Shown piece after piece: positions 1 through 6,968 of a stretch of 13,631 nt of DNA. The stretch spans positions 1 to 13,631 of the forward strand of contig SKXS01000039.1 in the NCBI GenBank assembly GCA_007128345.1, read 5' to 3'. Below the pieces are notes generated by a model that was given only the letters and a program-made list of their open reading frames with translations, was not told where the DNA came from and did not search any database. Source of the stretch: Spirochaetia bacterium. Lineage in GTDB: Bacteria > Spirochaetota > Spirochaetia > PWKH01. The first letter of the stretch is position 1; the number at the start of each line of letters is the position of its first letter. Both the position numbers and the translations under genes were made by a program.

Positions 1-672
1 GGGAGGCGCGTACTGCTGGAGCATGCCGTCCTTCATGACTGCAATGCGGGTTGAGAGGGTCATTGCTTCAAGCTGGTCATGGGTGACGAATATCGTTGTG
101 TTCTGCAGCTGGCTGTGGAGCCGGGTGAGTTCTGCACGCATTTCAATGCGCAGCCGCGCGTCGAGGTTGCTCAGCGGCTCATCAAGCAGCAGCACCTTCG
201 GCTGGAGCACCAGGGAGCGAGCGAGGGCGACACGCTGCTGCTGTCCGCCGGAGAGCTGGTAGGAGTACCGCTTGCCGAGCTCCTGGATCTGCAGGAGGGT
301 GAGGATCTCCTCTATGAGCCGCTTCCGCTTCTCACGGGTTAAGTGCTGCATTTCCAGGCCGAAGTCGATGTTGTCCCACACGGTCATGTGGGGCCACAGC
401 GCGTAGCTCTGGAAGACCAGTCCTATGCCGCGCTTCTCCGGCGGGATCCATGCCCCCGTTTCAGCGGAGCTCATGACCTGGTCATCAAAAAATACCTCCC
501 CGGCAGTCGGTTCCTCGAGACCGGAGAGAATCCGCAGCGTAGTAGTCTTGCCGCACCCTGAGGGTCCCAGCAGGGAAACGAATTCCCGGTCTCCCATGGT
601 GAGCGTCAGGTTGTCAATTGCGGTAAACTTGCCGAATGTTTTAGTCAGGTTCTTGATTCGTATCTCAGCCAT
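1..672 (-). CDS. ABC importer ATPase (FbpC/PotA-like), 3' end cut by window
   Basis: This is the ATP-hydrolysing subunit of a binding-protein-dependent importer, acting on the cytoplasmic face of the inner membrane with the permease encoded just upstream. 224 residues are visible. Seen: Walker A GPSGCGKTT (36-44), Q-loop VFQSYALWPH (86-95), signature LSGGQQQRVALAR (140-152), Walker B VLLLDEP (160-166), D-loop SNLDAR and switch histidine in FVTHDQLEA (His198). The family normally runs to about 340-360 residues with a C-terminal regulatory TOBE-type domain; that part lies beyond the window start, so it is cut rather than broken. The ATG follows the permease stop by 15 bases, so it is the last visible gene of the binding protein-permease-ATPase operon. 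The sequence resembles the ferric iron, spermidine and sugar ATPase group; the substrate cannot be read from this subunit. Confidence 0.95.
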   Translation of the reverse strand, partial: MAEIRIKNLTKTFGKFTAIDNLTLTMGDREFVSLLGPSGCGKTTTLRILSGLEEPTAGEVFFDDQVMSSAETGAWIPPEKRGIGLVFQSYALWPHMTVWDNIDFGLEMQHLTREKRKRLIEEILTLLQIQELGKRYSYQLSGGQQQRVALARSLVLQPKVLLLDEPLSNLDARLRIEMRAELTRLHSQLQNTTIFVTHDQLEAMTLSTRIAVMKDGMLQQYAPP

Positions 673-687
673 CTCGATTTCCTTACC

Positions 688-2502
688 TTATGAAGATGAA
701 AGTCCCTTAACGAGACTGGTGCCGGTAATTTTCTGGAACAACAGGTAGATAACAGATATTACCGCAATAATCACAACGGTTACCGCATTTGCCATGGGGG
801 TGAAACCGTAGTCAATGTACCGGAGCACCTGGGTGGTGAGGACCTCATGTCCCGGGGAGACGAGGAATATCACCAGGGTAAGTTCCTTCATGCCCATGAC
901 AAAGGGGAGGACAATGCCCACCGCAAGGGTCTTCTTGAGCACCGGGATGACGATACGCCTGAAGCTCTTCGACCAGGAAGCGCCGCAGATCATTGCCGAC
1001 TCCTCGGGTTCAGGGCCGAGCTGCATCATCGCCGACGTGCCCGCGCGTGCTGAAAAGGGCAGGTACTTGATGCCCATTGCTAAAATAATAAGCGATACTG
1101 ACCCGTAGAGGCTGGGTATTGGTCCGCGCTGTACGGCGAACAGTGAGAGGTAAGCCGCGCCGAACCCGATGGTAGGCACCAGCCAGGGAATAAAGGATAT
1201 CTGCTTGAGAAATCCGCCGATCTTGTTGTGCTGGTACTTCGTTGCTACGTACCCGATGAATGTGCCGAAGATACCGGCAATGAGGGCAGCCGAAATAGAT
1301 ACCCTGAGGCTGTTCAATGCCGCCTGCAGGATTACCGGATCGCGGAAAATGCCGCCCCGGCCTCCCAGTCGAGGCATTGCAGAGGCAAACCAGTATTCCA
1401 GGGTAAAATTGTCCCGGGTGAACACGCCTACCCGGTGGGTTATGGTGGAGAGAAAGAGGGCACACAGGGGAAGCACCACCGATACCATGAATATGAAGCC
1501 GACAAAGAGGAATACAGGAGTCTTCAGCTTCCCTAGAGGCAAGATAGTCCTGGTTCCCCCCTTTCCGGAGATCGTCACAAATCTCCGTGCTTCGCGGACG
1601 AAAAAGAGGTCTATCGATACCGCGCCGACACCGAGCAGAACGATCACGATGGTGAGGATGCCGGCGATGCCCTGTTCGCCCCGATTGATCGCCCCGTAGA
1701 GCGAAGTGGCCAGCACCTGAAAGTCAGTAGGAGAGCCGAGGATGTAGGGAGTTCCGAAGGATCCCAGAGATCTCGAGAGGATGAGCAGGCCTGACGACAT
1801 GAGCGCGGGCAGCAGCAGCGGAAGCACAATACGTCTGAGAATGAGCGATCTCGGAGCCCCTACGACACGGGCCGACTCTTCAAGCTGTGCGTCAACGGTC
1901 TGCAAGGCCCCGCCGAAGAGGAGGAAGGCAAGAGGAAAGTAGCTGAGCACAAGCGTAATGACGATAGGCACTCCTCCGTAGGCAATCCAGTCCGGGGGGG
2001 AGAACCCGAGGGTTTCCATGAGCCCGAAGGAGCCTGCCACCCTGCGGTTCTTGAAAATCGTGGTCCACGCGAGGGCAAATGTCCATGAAGGAGCTACGTA
2101 GGATAGAATGAGCACTTTGCTGTAGAAGTTTCTGCCGGGACAGTCGGTGCGCACAAGGATCCACGCGAGGATGAATCCCAGAAATACCGCACCAACCACT
2201 ATGGCTAGTGAAATCACCACCGTGCGTACGAGGGGATTCCAGAAGAATACCACGCTCACCGGGGAAGTAAAGACACGCTGCAAGTATCGTGTAGTAAATG
2301 ACCCAGCATCTTGACCGAATCTGGCGGCATCCCTGGAGTGCACAACGAATGCCTCTGAAAGGATGGAGATAAGCGGGCCGATCACCAGATAGATGAGCAG
2401 CAGCACGATGATAATGGCAAGTATAGCCGTCGGGTTGTGCCTCAGGCGTACAAGCCGGTGCCTTGCCCTCAGGGCAAGGCGACCGGGAGTCAATCTTCGC
2501 AT
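688..2502 (-). CDS. Fused two-domain ABC permease, ferric iron/thiamine type (FbpB/ThiP-like)
   Basis: This inner-membrane permease has two MetI-type transport domains in one 604-residue chain, as in FbpB, AfuB and ThiP. Seen: an Arg-rich cytoplasmic N-terminus (1-22), a first hydrophobic helix (about 27-48), then two repeats each with several membrane segments. Each repeat carries an EAA loop that docks on the ATPase: ESARVVGAP (209-217) and ESAMICGAS (501-509), both followed by the expected RRIVLP/RRIVIP. A charged linker near 302-328 separates the halves. The chain is somewhat longer than typical FbpB (about 500-560). The ATG has a good ribosome site (GAGAGGAA) 6-7 bases upstream and lies 40 bases after the binding-protein stop. 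A strong inverted repeat lies inside codons 6-16. The family transports Fe3+, thiamine or related small ligands; which one is not decided here. Confidence 0.93.
   Translation of the reverse strand: MRRLTPGRLALRARHRLVRLRHNPTAILAIIIVLLLIYLVIGPLISILSEAFVVHSRDAARFGQDAGSFTTRYLQRVFTSPVSVVFFWNPLVRTVVISLAIVVGAVFLGFILAWILVRTDCPGRNFYSKVLILSYVAPSWTFALAWTTIFKNRRVAGSFGLMETLGFSPPDWIAYGGVPIVITLVLSYFPLAFLLFGGALQTVDAQLEESARVVGAPRSLILRRIVLPLLLPALMSSGLLILSRSLGSFGTPYILGSPTDFQVLATSLYGAINRGEQGIAGILTIVIVLLGVGAVSIDLFFVREARRFVTISGKGGTRTILPLGKLKTPVFLFVGFIFMVSVVLPLCALFLSTITHRVGVFTRDNFTLEYWFASAMPRLGGRGGIFRDPVILQAALNSLRVSISAALIAGIFGTFIGYVATKYQHNKIGGFLKQISFIPWLVPTIGFGAAYLSLFAVQRGPIPSLYGSVSLIILAMGIKYLPFSARAGTSAMMQLGPEPEESAMICGASWSKSFRRIVIPVLKKTLAVGIVLPFVMGMKELTLVIFLVSPGHEVLTTQVLRYIDYGFTPMANAVTVVIIAVISVIYLLFQKITGTSLVKGLSSS
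2455..2486 (-). promoter_or_regulatory. Strong inverted repeat inside the start of the permease gene
   Basis: Ten-base arms GCCTTGCCCT and AGGGCAAGGC (2460-2469, 2471-2480) are separated by one base. After a single-base bulge they extend by five more pairs (CCGGT 2455-2459 with ACCGG 2482-2486). In the mRNA this would form a very GC-rich stem covering nucleotides 17-48 of the permease coding sequence, just downstream of the start codon. No T-run follows, so it is not a simple terminator. The tiny loop means the RNA hairpin must open the central pairs. It may slow permease translation or protect the 3' end of the upstream binding-protein message; this is inference. Confidence 0.6.
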
Positions 2503-2533
2503 TGAATAGTTCCTCTCAGTACCGAACGGTGAT

Positions 2534-2551
2534 CGGCAGCTGTTACTGCCG
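2534..2551 (-). other. Small intercistronic hairpin over the binding-protein stop codon
   Basis: Six-base arms CGGCAG (2534-2539) and CTGCCG (2546-2551) flank a six-base loop that contains the TAA stop of the binding-protein gene. No U-run follows. It may act as a mild 3' stabiliser between the binding-protein and permease reading frames. Confidence 0.4.
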
Positions 2552-3697
2552 GCTCAGCATCCACATGTCAAGAATCTGCTCCTGGAGTGTCCAGTACAGT
2601 TTGCCGTCAGGGTTCACCAGGAAGGGCGCCCATGCGTCAAATGAGCCAAGTTCGTCGTCCGGGTGGGTGCCTACCTGCGGATTGGGTGAATACCCGCCGA
2701 TGTCTCTCATTGTCCATTGTCCCACTCCCTCTTCAGTCATAAGAAAGTGCACGTACAGACGGGCGGCATGGGGATTGGGAGCGCCGTTGACAATCGCCAC
2801 ATGGGTGGTCTCAACATAGCCTATGAAGGGGATCAGGTCGAACATCACGCCCAGTTCCAGTCCTTGCCGTTCTATGTCGCGGTGCTTGGTATAGTTATAG
2901 AGTCCCACGGGAGGATCAGTCTGTCCGGGAGCGCCTACGGCATCACCGACATCGCCGTCACTTCCAAATGTGATCGGTTCGTTTGCGAAGAACCGCTTGA
3001 GCCATTCCCATCCGGCATTCTCTTCTGTCGTGACCAGGTCAGTTCCGTAATGCGCCTTGTAGGCATCAGCAAGCTGGGAAGCGTAATCATCCCTAGTGAG
3101 GGTGGCAAAAAAGCTAATATGATCCGTAGTAGTGGCGGGGTCACGGAGCATCACTTTATTCTTCCACTGCGGTTCGGTGAGTTCCCAGATGTTTGTTATC
3201 GGGCTCTCATCGTATGCGCCGGTATTGTAGCCGAATATTCGCTGCATGATCCGGTAGGTGAGGGGATACTGGAAATCTTCGGGGATCACATCACGCATAT
3301 TGGGCGGGACCCAGTTGATGACGTAGTTGTTGGGAATCAGGTCATTGATAAGTTCCGGGCCTGAAGCAATGCCGATGACATCAGTAAGCACGTTGCCCGC
3401 ATCTACTTCACGCCTCGTACGGGTGATCTGCTCGGGATTTCCCATCTTCGTACCGCTTACTTCAATACCGTACTTTTCGGCAAATGCTTCAGCAACCGGA
3501 ACGATTCTGCTCGAAGTATCGGTAACCGTAAGTTTTCCTTCCTGCTGAGCCAATCTGACCAGCGTCTCATAATCGAAGTCCTCATCAGCCATAATGTCAG
3601 GTGCGGGTTCTGCTGCCTCCCGTGATCCTGCAGAGAAAATCACTCCAGGCAGAAGAAGAAGCAGTGCAGCTGCTATGAGCATAAATCTTACACGCAT
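2543..3697 (-). CDS. Periplasmic substrate-binding protein of the ABC importer
   Basis: Periplasmic solute receptor (384 residues) that delivers ligand to the permease encoded downstream; it resembles the family 1/FbpA-like iron and small-anion receptors. Seen: a signal peptide with Arg-rich start (MRVRF), hydrophobic core at 7-21 and a likely cleavage near 22-25 (FSAGSRE), the junction style common in spirochaete exported proteins. There is no cysteine anywhere, so it is not a lipoprotein. The mature part has family features such as TDVIGIASGPEL (105-116), a Trp-rich strand-helix WELTEPQWKNKV (171-182) and the late VNGAPNPHAARLYVHFL stretch (303-319). The tandem-tyrosine iron ligand of FbpA is not evident; the nearest is YNY (267-269). 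The start was chosen at 3697, 20 codons inside the longest frame, because AAGGAGGT lies directly before it and the signal peptide begins there. First gene of the transporter operon. Confidence 0.9.
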   Translation of the reverse strand: MRVRFMLIAAALLLLLPGVIFSAGSREAAEPAPDIMADEDFDYETLVRLAQQEGKLTVTDTSSRIVPVAEAFAEKYGIEVSGTKMGNPEQITRTRREVDAGNVLTDVIGIASGPELINDLIPNNYVINWVPPNMRDVIPEDFQYPLTYRIMQRIFGYNTGAYDESPITNIWELTEPQWKNKVMLRDPATTTDHISFFATLTRDDYASQLADAYKAHYGTDLVTTEENAGWEWLKRFFANEPITFGSDGDVGDAVGAPGQTDPPVGLYNYTKHRDIERQGLELGVMFDLIPFIGYVETTHVAIVNGAPNPHAARLYVHFLMTEEGVGQWTMRDIGGYSPNPQVGTHPDDELGSFDAWAPFLVNPDGKLYWTLQEQILDMWMLSRQ

Positions 3698-3760
3698 GAA
3701 ATACCTCCTTAAAAAGTATAGAAACCGTAATCGTACGAGTGTACCTGACGGGCACACCTC

Positions 3761-3782
3761 AGAAGCAATAAATATTGCTTCT
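3761..3782 (-). promoter_or_regulatory. Perfect 10-2-10 palindrome just after the transcription start (candidate operator)
   Basis: Arms AGAAGCAATA and TATTGCTTCT are separated by two bases, with no mismatch. Measured from the inferred start near 3787, the element covers about +6 to +27, where a bound repressor would block the polymerase. It could equally form an RNA stem at the 5' end of the message. The cognate regulator is not in this window and I do not recognise the site as a known Fur box. Confidence 0.55.
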
Positions 3783-3793
3783 ATGCAAGAAAA

Positions 3794-3822
3794 ATTGTAT
3801 CACCGGGTATAGGGGTTGTCAA
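3794..3822 (-). promoter_or_regulatory. Near-consensus sigma-70 promoter of the ABC importer operon
   Basis: Reading the minus strand, TTGACA (3817-3822) is followed after exactly 17 bases by TACAAT (3794-3799). Transcription would start near 3787, leaving a leader of about 90 bases before the binding-protein ATG at 3697. A 7-1-7 palindrome lies just upstream of the -35 box and a 22-base palindrome just downstream of the expected start site, which suggests a regulated promoter. Confidence 0.75.
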
Positions 3823-3827
3823 TGAAA

Positions 3828-3842
3828 AAATGTCAGACATTT
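3828..3842 (-). promoter_or_regulatory. 7-1-7 palindrome abutting the -35 box (candidate operator)
   Basis: The minus strand reads AAATGTC-T-GACATTT, a perfect inverted repeat with one central base, ending five bases upstream of the -35 hexamer. The TGTCTGACA core is reminiscent of operators of FadR-type GntR regulators (GTCTGAC core), but this comparison is from memory. The position suits either an activator or a repressor. Confidence 0.5.
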
Positions 3843-4002
3843 CATTTTATTTCATGGGCTATAAATTACAGATATTAGAGCGGTTTCATCCACACAAAAT
3901 AACATAAATGAACGTATAATAAAGGCTGAAGAGCAGAACTGATAAATGAGTTGTACATTTTTTTATGAAACATTTTGAGTTATGTCGCTTGCAATTACGC
4001 AT
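3843..4002. other. AT-rich intergenic stretch, no gene seen
   Basis: Together with the control region to its left, this fills the 305 bases between the importer operon and the vWA gene. It is AT-rich, has no credible reading frame with a ribosome site, and I see no GC-rich hairpin plus T-run that would be a clear terminator for the vWA gene ending at 4003. Confidence 0.5.
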
Positions 4003-5397
4003 TCAGTCATGAATCTTGATTATGAGTTCACGATCAGCTTTGTTGGCACTGTCGGTGAGCCGTACGACGAATTCATCACCTGCTGGAGCATCTATATTGG
4101 TAATTGTCAGGATTCCCCCAAACTGCGGCAGATTTCTTTCTGTGCGGTGTACGGATAAAGAACTGTAGGGAGTGTATATGCAATGAATGCTGCCATTCGA
4201 ATCATCAGAAAGTGAAATTTCAGGTATATGCGGCACTCCTCCGTATCTGCCCAAATATATGTTTACTCGAATCTCTTTTGTCTCTTCGAGATCAAGAATC
4301 AATTCAGTAATACCCCGGGTCTCCCGGTTGTAACGGGTATCATCCAAGTAGATGCCTCTCGATACTGCATATAATCCGTCGCTGTTATAGGCTGTTTCTA
4401 TTCTGTTGGTCTCATCATCATTGTTGGTATTTCGTTCAATCTGGATCTCAAGGGTGTTCATGCCCGTATCCACCCTTGGAGTCAAATAGTAGAGATTGTA
4501 GAAACTGTTAGCAAAGCGGTGCAAATAGTCCTGGATCAGTTCAAAATGCCTCACAAGATCACTGAAGTTCCTGAACGTATACGATCCTGCGCTCCCGAGC
4601 AGTTCGAGCGCTTCAATATTTTCAGGAACAAACGCTTCTTCTCCAACACCTACGGTGAAGACCCGCTTGCCCTCATGTTCTATCCGTTCAACGATTTCAG
4701 CGAGTTCTCTGGCTCTGCGCGTATCCTCTCCGTCAGTCAGGACAATGAGGAATCCCTGAACAATTTTGTTCACGTCATAGGTGTCATACCATTGATCAAG
4801 CCCAACATCAACAGCACCGTAGAGGTTAGTGGAGTTGGTACCAAGCTCTATGGCATTAATGGCATCAAGGAGCACTGCGACGTCATTAGTGAAATCCTGC
4901 CTGCGAATAGGTTCATCTTCAAAACTCCACACAGCAATTTTTTGGTTGCCCGTGGAGCCGTTACGGTCTGTTTCATTGATGGCGTCCGCCTGGAGCACCA
5001 GAGTACGGGCTGCTTCCTGGACATCATGTATATGCTCGCCGAGGCTGAGTGTATTATCGAGCATGAGGACCGTTTTCAACTCATAGGGGAGCTCATCATG
5101 TTTTTTAATTCGTGGAGCTGACTCCGAAGGGGAGTTTGGCATTCCGCCATCGGTAATGATGAAATAGCTTGTGGTCAAGTCATTAACTGGTTTTCCTTCG
5201 GTCGTATCCACCTGGAAGAAGACATTCACATACCCGGGCTGGCTCGTGGTGGTATCACCAAACTGAATGATCCGGTAGGAATTACGCCCGAGTATTCGGT
5301 GTTCAATATCTCGAGTGAGCTTGCAGCTGAAACTGCATGCACTTATGACCAGGATGCATACTGCAATTCCTGATATCCATGCTGTACGACATTTCAT
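4003..5397 (-). CDS. von Willebrand factor A domain lipoprotein, function unknown
   Basis: A 464-residue exported protein, probably anchored to a membrane by lipid. Seen: a signal peptide with hydrophobic core (6-20) and lipobox ISAC with Cys21; a beta-rich segment (about 40-95) similar in pattern to the strand region before VWFA-related domains (VNVFFQV, then a G-x-P-V-x-x-L turn); then a VWA domain (about 105-295) with all metal-site elements: DNTLS (Asp114, Thr116, Ser118), the NST loop (Thr190) and LTDGED (Asp222). A beta-rich C-terminal region (about 340-464) is not recognised. The ATG follows GGGGGAA by a normal distance. VWA domains bind partner proteins through the metal; the partner here is unknown. 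The gene is AT-richer than the clusters on both sides and stands alone with about 200 and 305 bases of spacer, so it is probably its own transcription unit. Confidence 0.85.
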   Translation of the reverse strand: MKCRTAWISGIAVCILVISACSFSCKLTRDIEHRILGRNSYRIIQFGDTTTSQPGYVNVFFQVDTTEGKPVNDLTTSYFIITDGGMPNSPSESAPRIKKHDELPYELKTVLMLDNTLSLGEHIHDVQEAARTLVLQADAINETDRNGSTGNQKIAVWSFEDEPIRRQDFTNDVAVLLDAINAIELGTNSTNLYGAVDVGLDQWYDTYDVNKIVQGFLIVLTDGEDTRRARELAEIVERIEHEGKRVFTVGVGEEAFVPENIEALELLGSAGSYTFRNFSDLVRHFELIQDYLHRFANSFYNLYYLTPRVDTGMNTLEIQIERNTNNDDETNRIETAYNSDGLYAVSRGIYLDDTRYNRETRGITELILDLEETKEIRVNIYLGRYGGVPHIPEISLSDDSNGSIHCIYTPYSSLSVHRTERNLPQFGGILTITNIDAPAGDEFVVRLTDSANKADRELIIKIHD

Positions 5398-5442
5398 TCA
5401 CAGTTCCCCCGTCACATTAATTAACAAGAGTGACTGTTACAT

Positions 5443-5472
5443 ATTGTGAAGAGTAAGTACCCAGCAAGTCAA
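5443..5472 (-). promoter_or_regulatory. Possible promoter of the vWA lipoprotein gene
   Basis: On the minus strand TTGACT (5467-5472) is followed after 18 bases by CACAAT (5443-5448), five of six matches to consensus in the -35 box and four of six in the -10 box. The start site would lie about 40 bases upstream of the ATG at 5397. It is weaker than the importer promoter, and AT-rich DNA gives chance matches. Confidence 0.4.
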
Positions 5473-5533
5473 TTATGTACACGTTGTAACATATGTGTAA
5501 TAACTCATTGTAGTACCGGTTGGTAGAATTGGC

Positions 5534-5565
5534 AATATTTACTAATAAAAATAATAATATTTACT
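5534..5565. repeat. Pair of 10-base direct repeats with 22-bp period
   Basis: AATATTTACT occurs at 5534-5543 and again at 5556-5565, identical and 22 bp apart, about two helical turns. The pair lies between the end of rseP and the possible vWA promoter, roughly 60-100 bp upstream of its -35 box. It could be a tandem binding site for a regulator, or simply AT-rich chance. Confidence 0.4.
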
Positions 5566-5594
5566 CAGCAGTTTCTATTATTACATGTGGAGTA

Positions 5595-6968
5595 TTACCG
5601 CCTGGTAAAGAAGGTGATGTCGCTTAACAGGGCGAAGAAGAAGATGCTCATGATGATGGAGAAGCCGATGAGCTGGAGGATGTAGTACTTCCTGGGACTG
5701 ATCATCCTGCCCCTGATGATCTCGTAGACCGAGAGGACGATCTGGCCTCCGTCAAGCGCGGGTATCGGCAGGAGGTTAGCGAATGAGAGGGCGATGCTGA
5801 TAAAGGCAATAAGCCTGAAGAGGGTGATAAACCCCTCCCTGACGCCCGCCTGGAATCCCTGGGTGGTGGCGTCCCCCACCAGGTAGGTGATGCGGATCGG
5901 GCCTGCCACCGCTTCTGCAGTATCTACCCCACGGAAGAGCACCCCGATGCTGCGGATGGTGAGGAAGAAGGTCTCCACGGCTTCAGCAAATCCCGGGCCG
6001 AGGGAGCCGAGGAATGAGTAGCCGGGGGTCTGTATCTCCAGCGCCTGGAACGCGAAGCCGCTGACATAGTGGCCCTGGTCGTTGTAGGAGGGTACATAGC
6101 TGAGAGTCAGCTCCCTGCCGTCTCTTTGGACGGTGAGCTCGGCGCTTCCCGGAGTACGGGAGATCAGGTACGCATAGAAGTCCATCTGGTGTGCGACAGA
6201 AACTCCGTCCACCGATTTGATCACATCCCCCTGCCGGAGCCCCGCGAGTTCCGCGGAACTGTCGGGCTGGATGCGGGATACCACAGGATGCACATAGGGG
6301 GCTATGCCGACGTATCCTGCCCCGGAGGAGCGGTTGAGCCCGGGCCGTATGGTCCGGGAGAAGAGGATCCCGTCACGCTCATAGGTTATATCCATCTCCT
6401 TTTGCGGATTGGAGATAATGATCTGCTGGAGATCCGAGAAGGTGGTTATGGTTTTGCCGTCCAGGGTGCGGATCACATCCCCGCTCTCCAGGCCCGCACG
6501 CTCAGCAGGGGACAAATCCTCTGTTACCTCGTAGACTTCGCTGTACTGGGAGGTGAGGATGATCCTGGGCTCATAGGTGACGTAGGTATAGCCGATCCAC
6601 CAGATAAAGGAGAGCAGGAGCCCTGCAAGCAGGAAATTAAAAATAGGTCCTGCCGCGTAGGTTATCAGGCGCTTCAGGGGGGAGACCGAGAAGAGCGAAC
6701 CCGGGGACCCGGCAAAGGAGTCCGACTTTGCGGCCAGGGCTTCGCGGAACTCCTCCTCTCCCTTCATCCTGCAGTAGCCTCCCATGGGGAATATGTTGAT
6801 CCGGTACTCCGTGGCTCCTCTGGTGAAGGAGAGGAGCTTCCTGCCCCAGCCGAGGGCGAAGGCCTCCACTTCAATGCCGAATCCCTTCGCTGCGATGAAG
6901 TGACCCAGTTCGTGGATGAATATAATGGCGCCCAGGCTGACAAGTCCGATAAGTATAGTTTGGATCAC
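5595..6968 (-). CDS. rseP: RseP-type site-2 intramembrane zinc metalloprotease
   Basis: Inner-membrane protease (457 residues) that cuts transmembrane segments, such as anti-sigma factors or leftover signal peptides. Seen: zinc site HELGH (19-23) in the first membrane helix; NIFPMGGY (58-65), the family's membrane-associated loop; second helix (about 103-128); two PDZ domains (about 130-207 and 222-295) each with a G(L)xxGDVI core (LESGDVI, LRQGDVI); a third helix region (about 380-405) with the catalytic Asp in PALDGGQ (Asp406); and a last helix near 422-448. Length is typical. The start is GTG, overlapping the dxr stop by four bases (GTGA), so translation is probably coupled. Its place at the end of an isoprenoid/phospholipid cluster is usual across bacteria. 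The actual substrate is unknown; no anti-sigma gene is nearby. Confidence 0.95.
   Translation of the reverse strand: MIQTILIGLVSLGAIIFIHELGHFIAAKGFGIEVEAFALGWGRKLLSFTRGATEYRINIFPMGGYCRMKGEEEFREALAAKSDSFAGSPGSLFSVSPLKRLITYAAGPIFNFLLAGLLLSFIWWIGYTYVTYEPRIILTSQYSEVYEVTEDLSPAERAGLESGDVIRTLDGKTITTFSDLQQIIISNPQKEMDITYERDGILFSRTIRPGLNRSSGAGYVGIAPYVHPVVSRIQPDSSAELAGLRQGDVIKSVDGVSVAHQMDFYAYLISRTPGSAELTVQRDGRELTLSYVPSYNDQGHYVSGFAFQALEIQTPGYSFLGSLGPGFAEAVETFFLTIRSIGVLFRGVDTAEAVAGPIRITYLVGDATTQGFQAGVREGFITLFRLIAFISIALSFANLLPIPALDGGQIVLSVYEIIRGRMISPRKYYILQLIGFSIIMSIFFFALLSDITFFTRR

Noticed and set aside
3698..3757. 20-codon N-terminal extension of the binding protein
   Set aside because: The strong AAGGAGGT sits inside this stretch just before the ATG at 3697, where the signal peptide begins.
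4519..5121. Plus-strand frame of 200 codons antisense to the vWA gene
   Set aside because: The minus-strand frame has signal peptide, lipobox and MIDAS residues; the antisense frame has no recognisable domain.
5398..5594. Terminator after rseP
   Set aside because: The gap is AT-rich with only short imperfect AT-only pairings; no GC stem with T-run was found.
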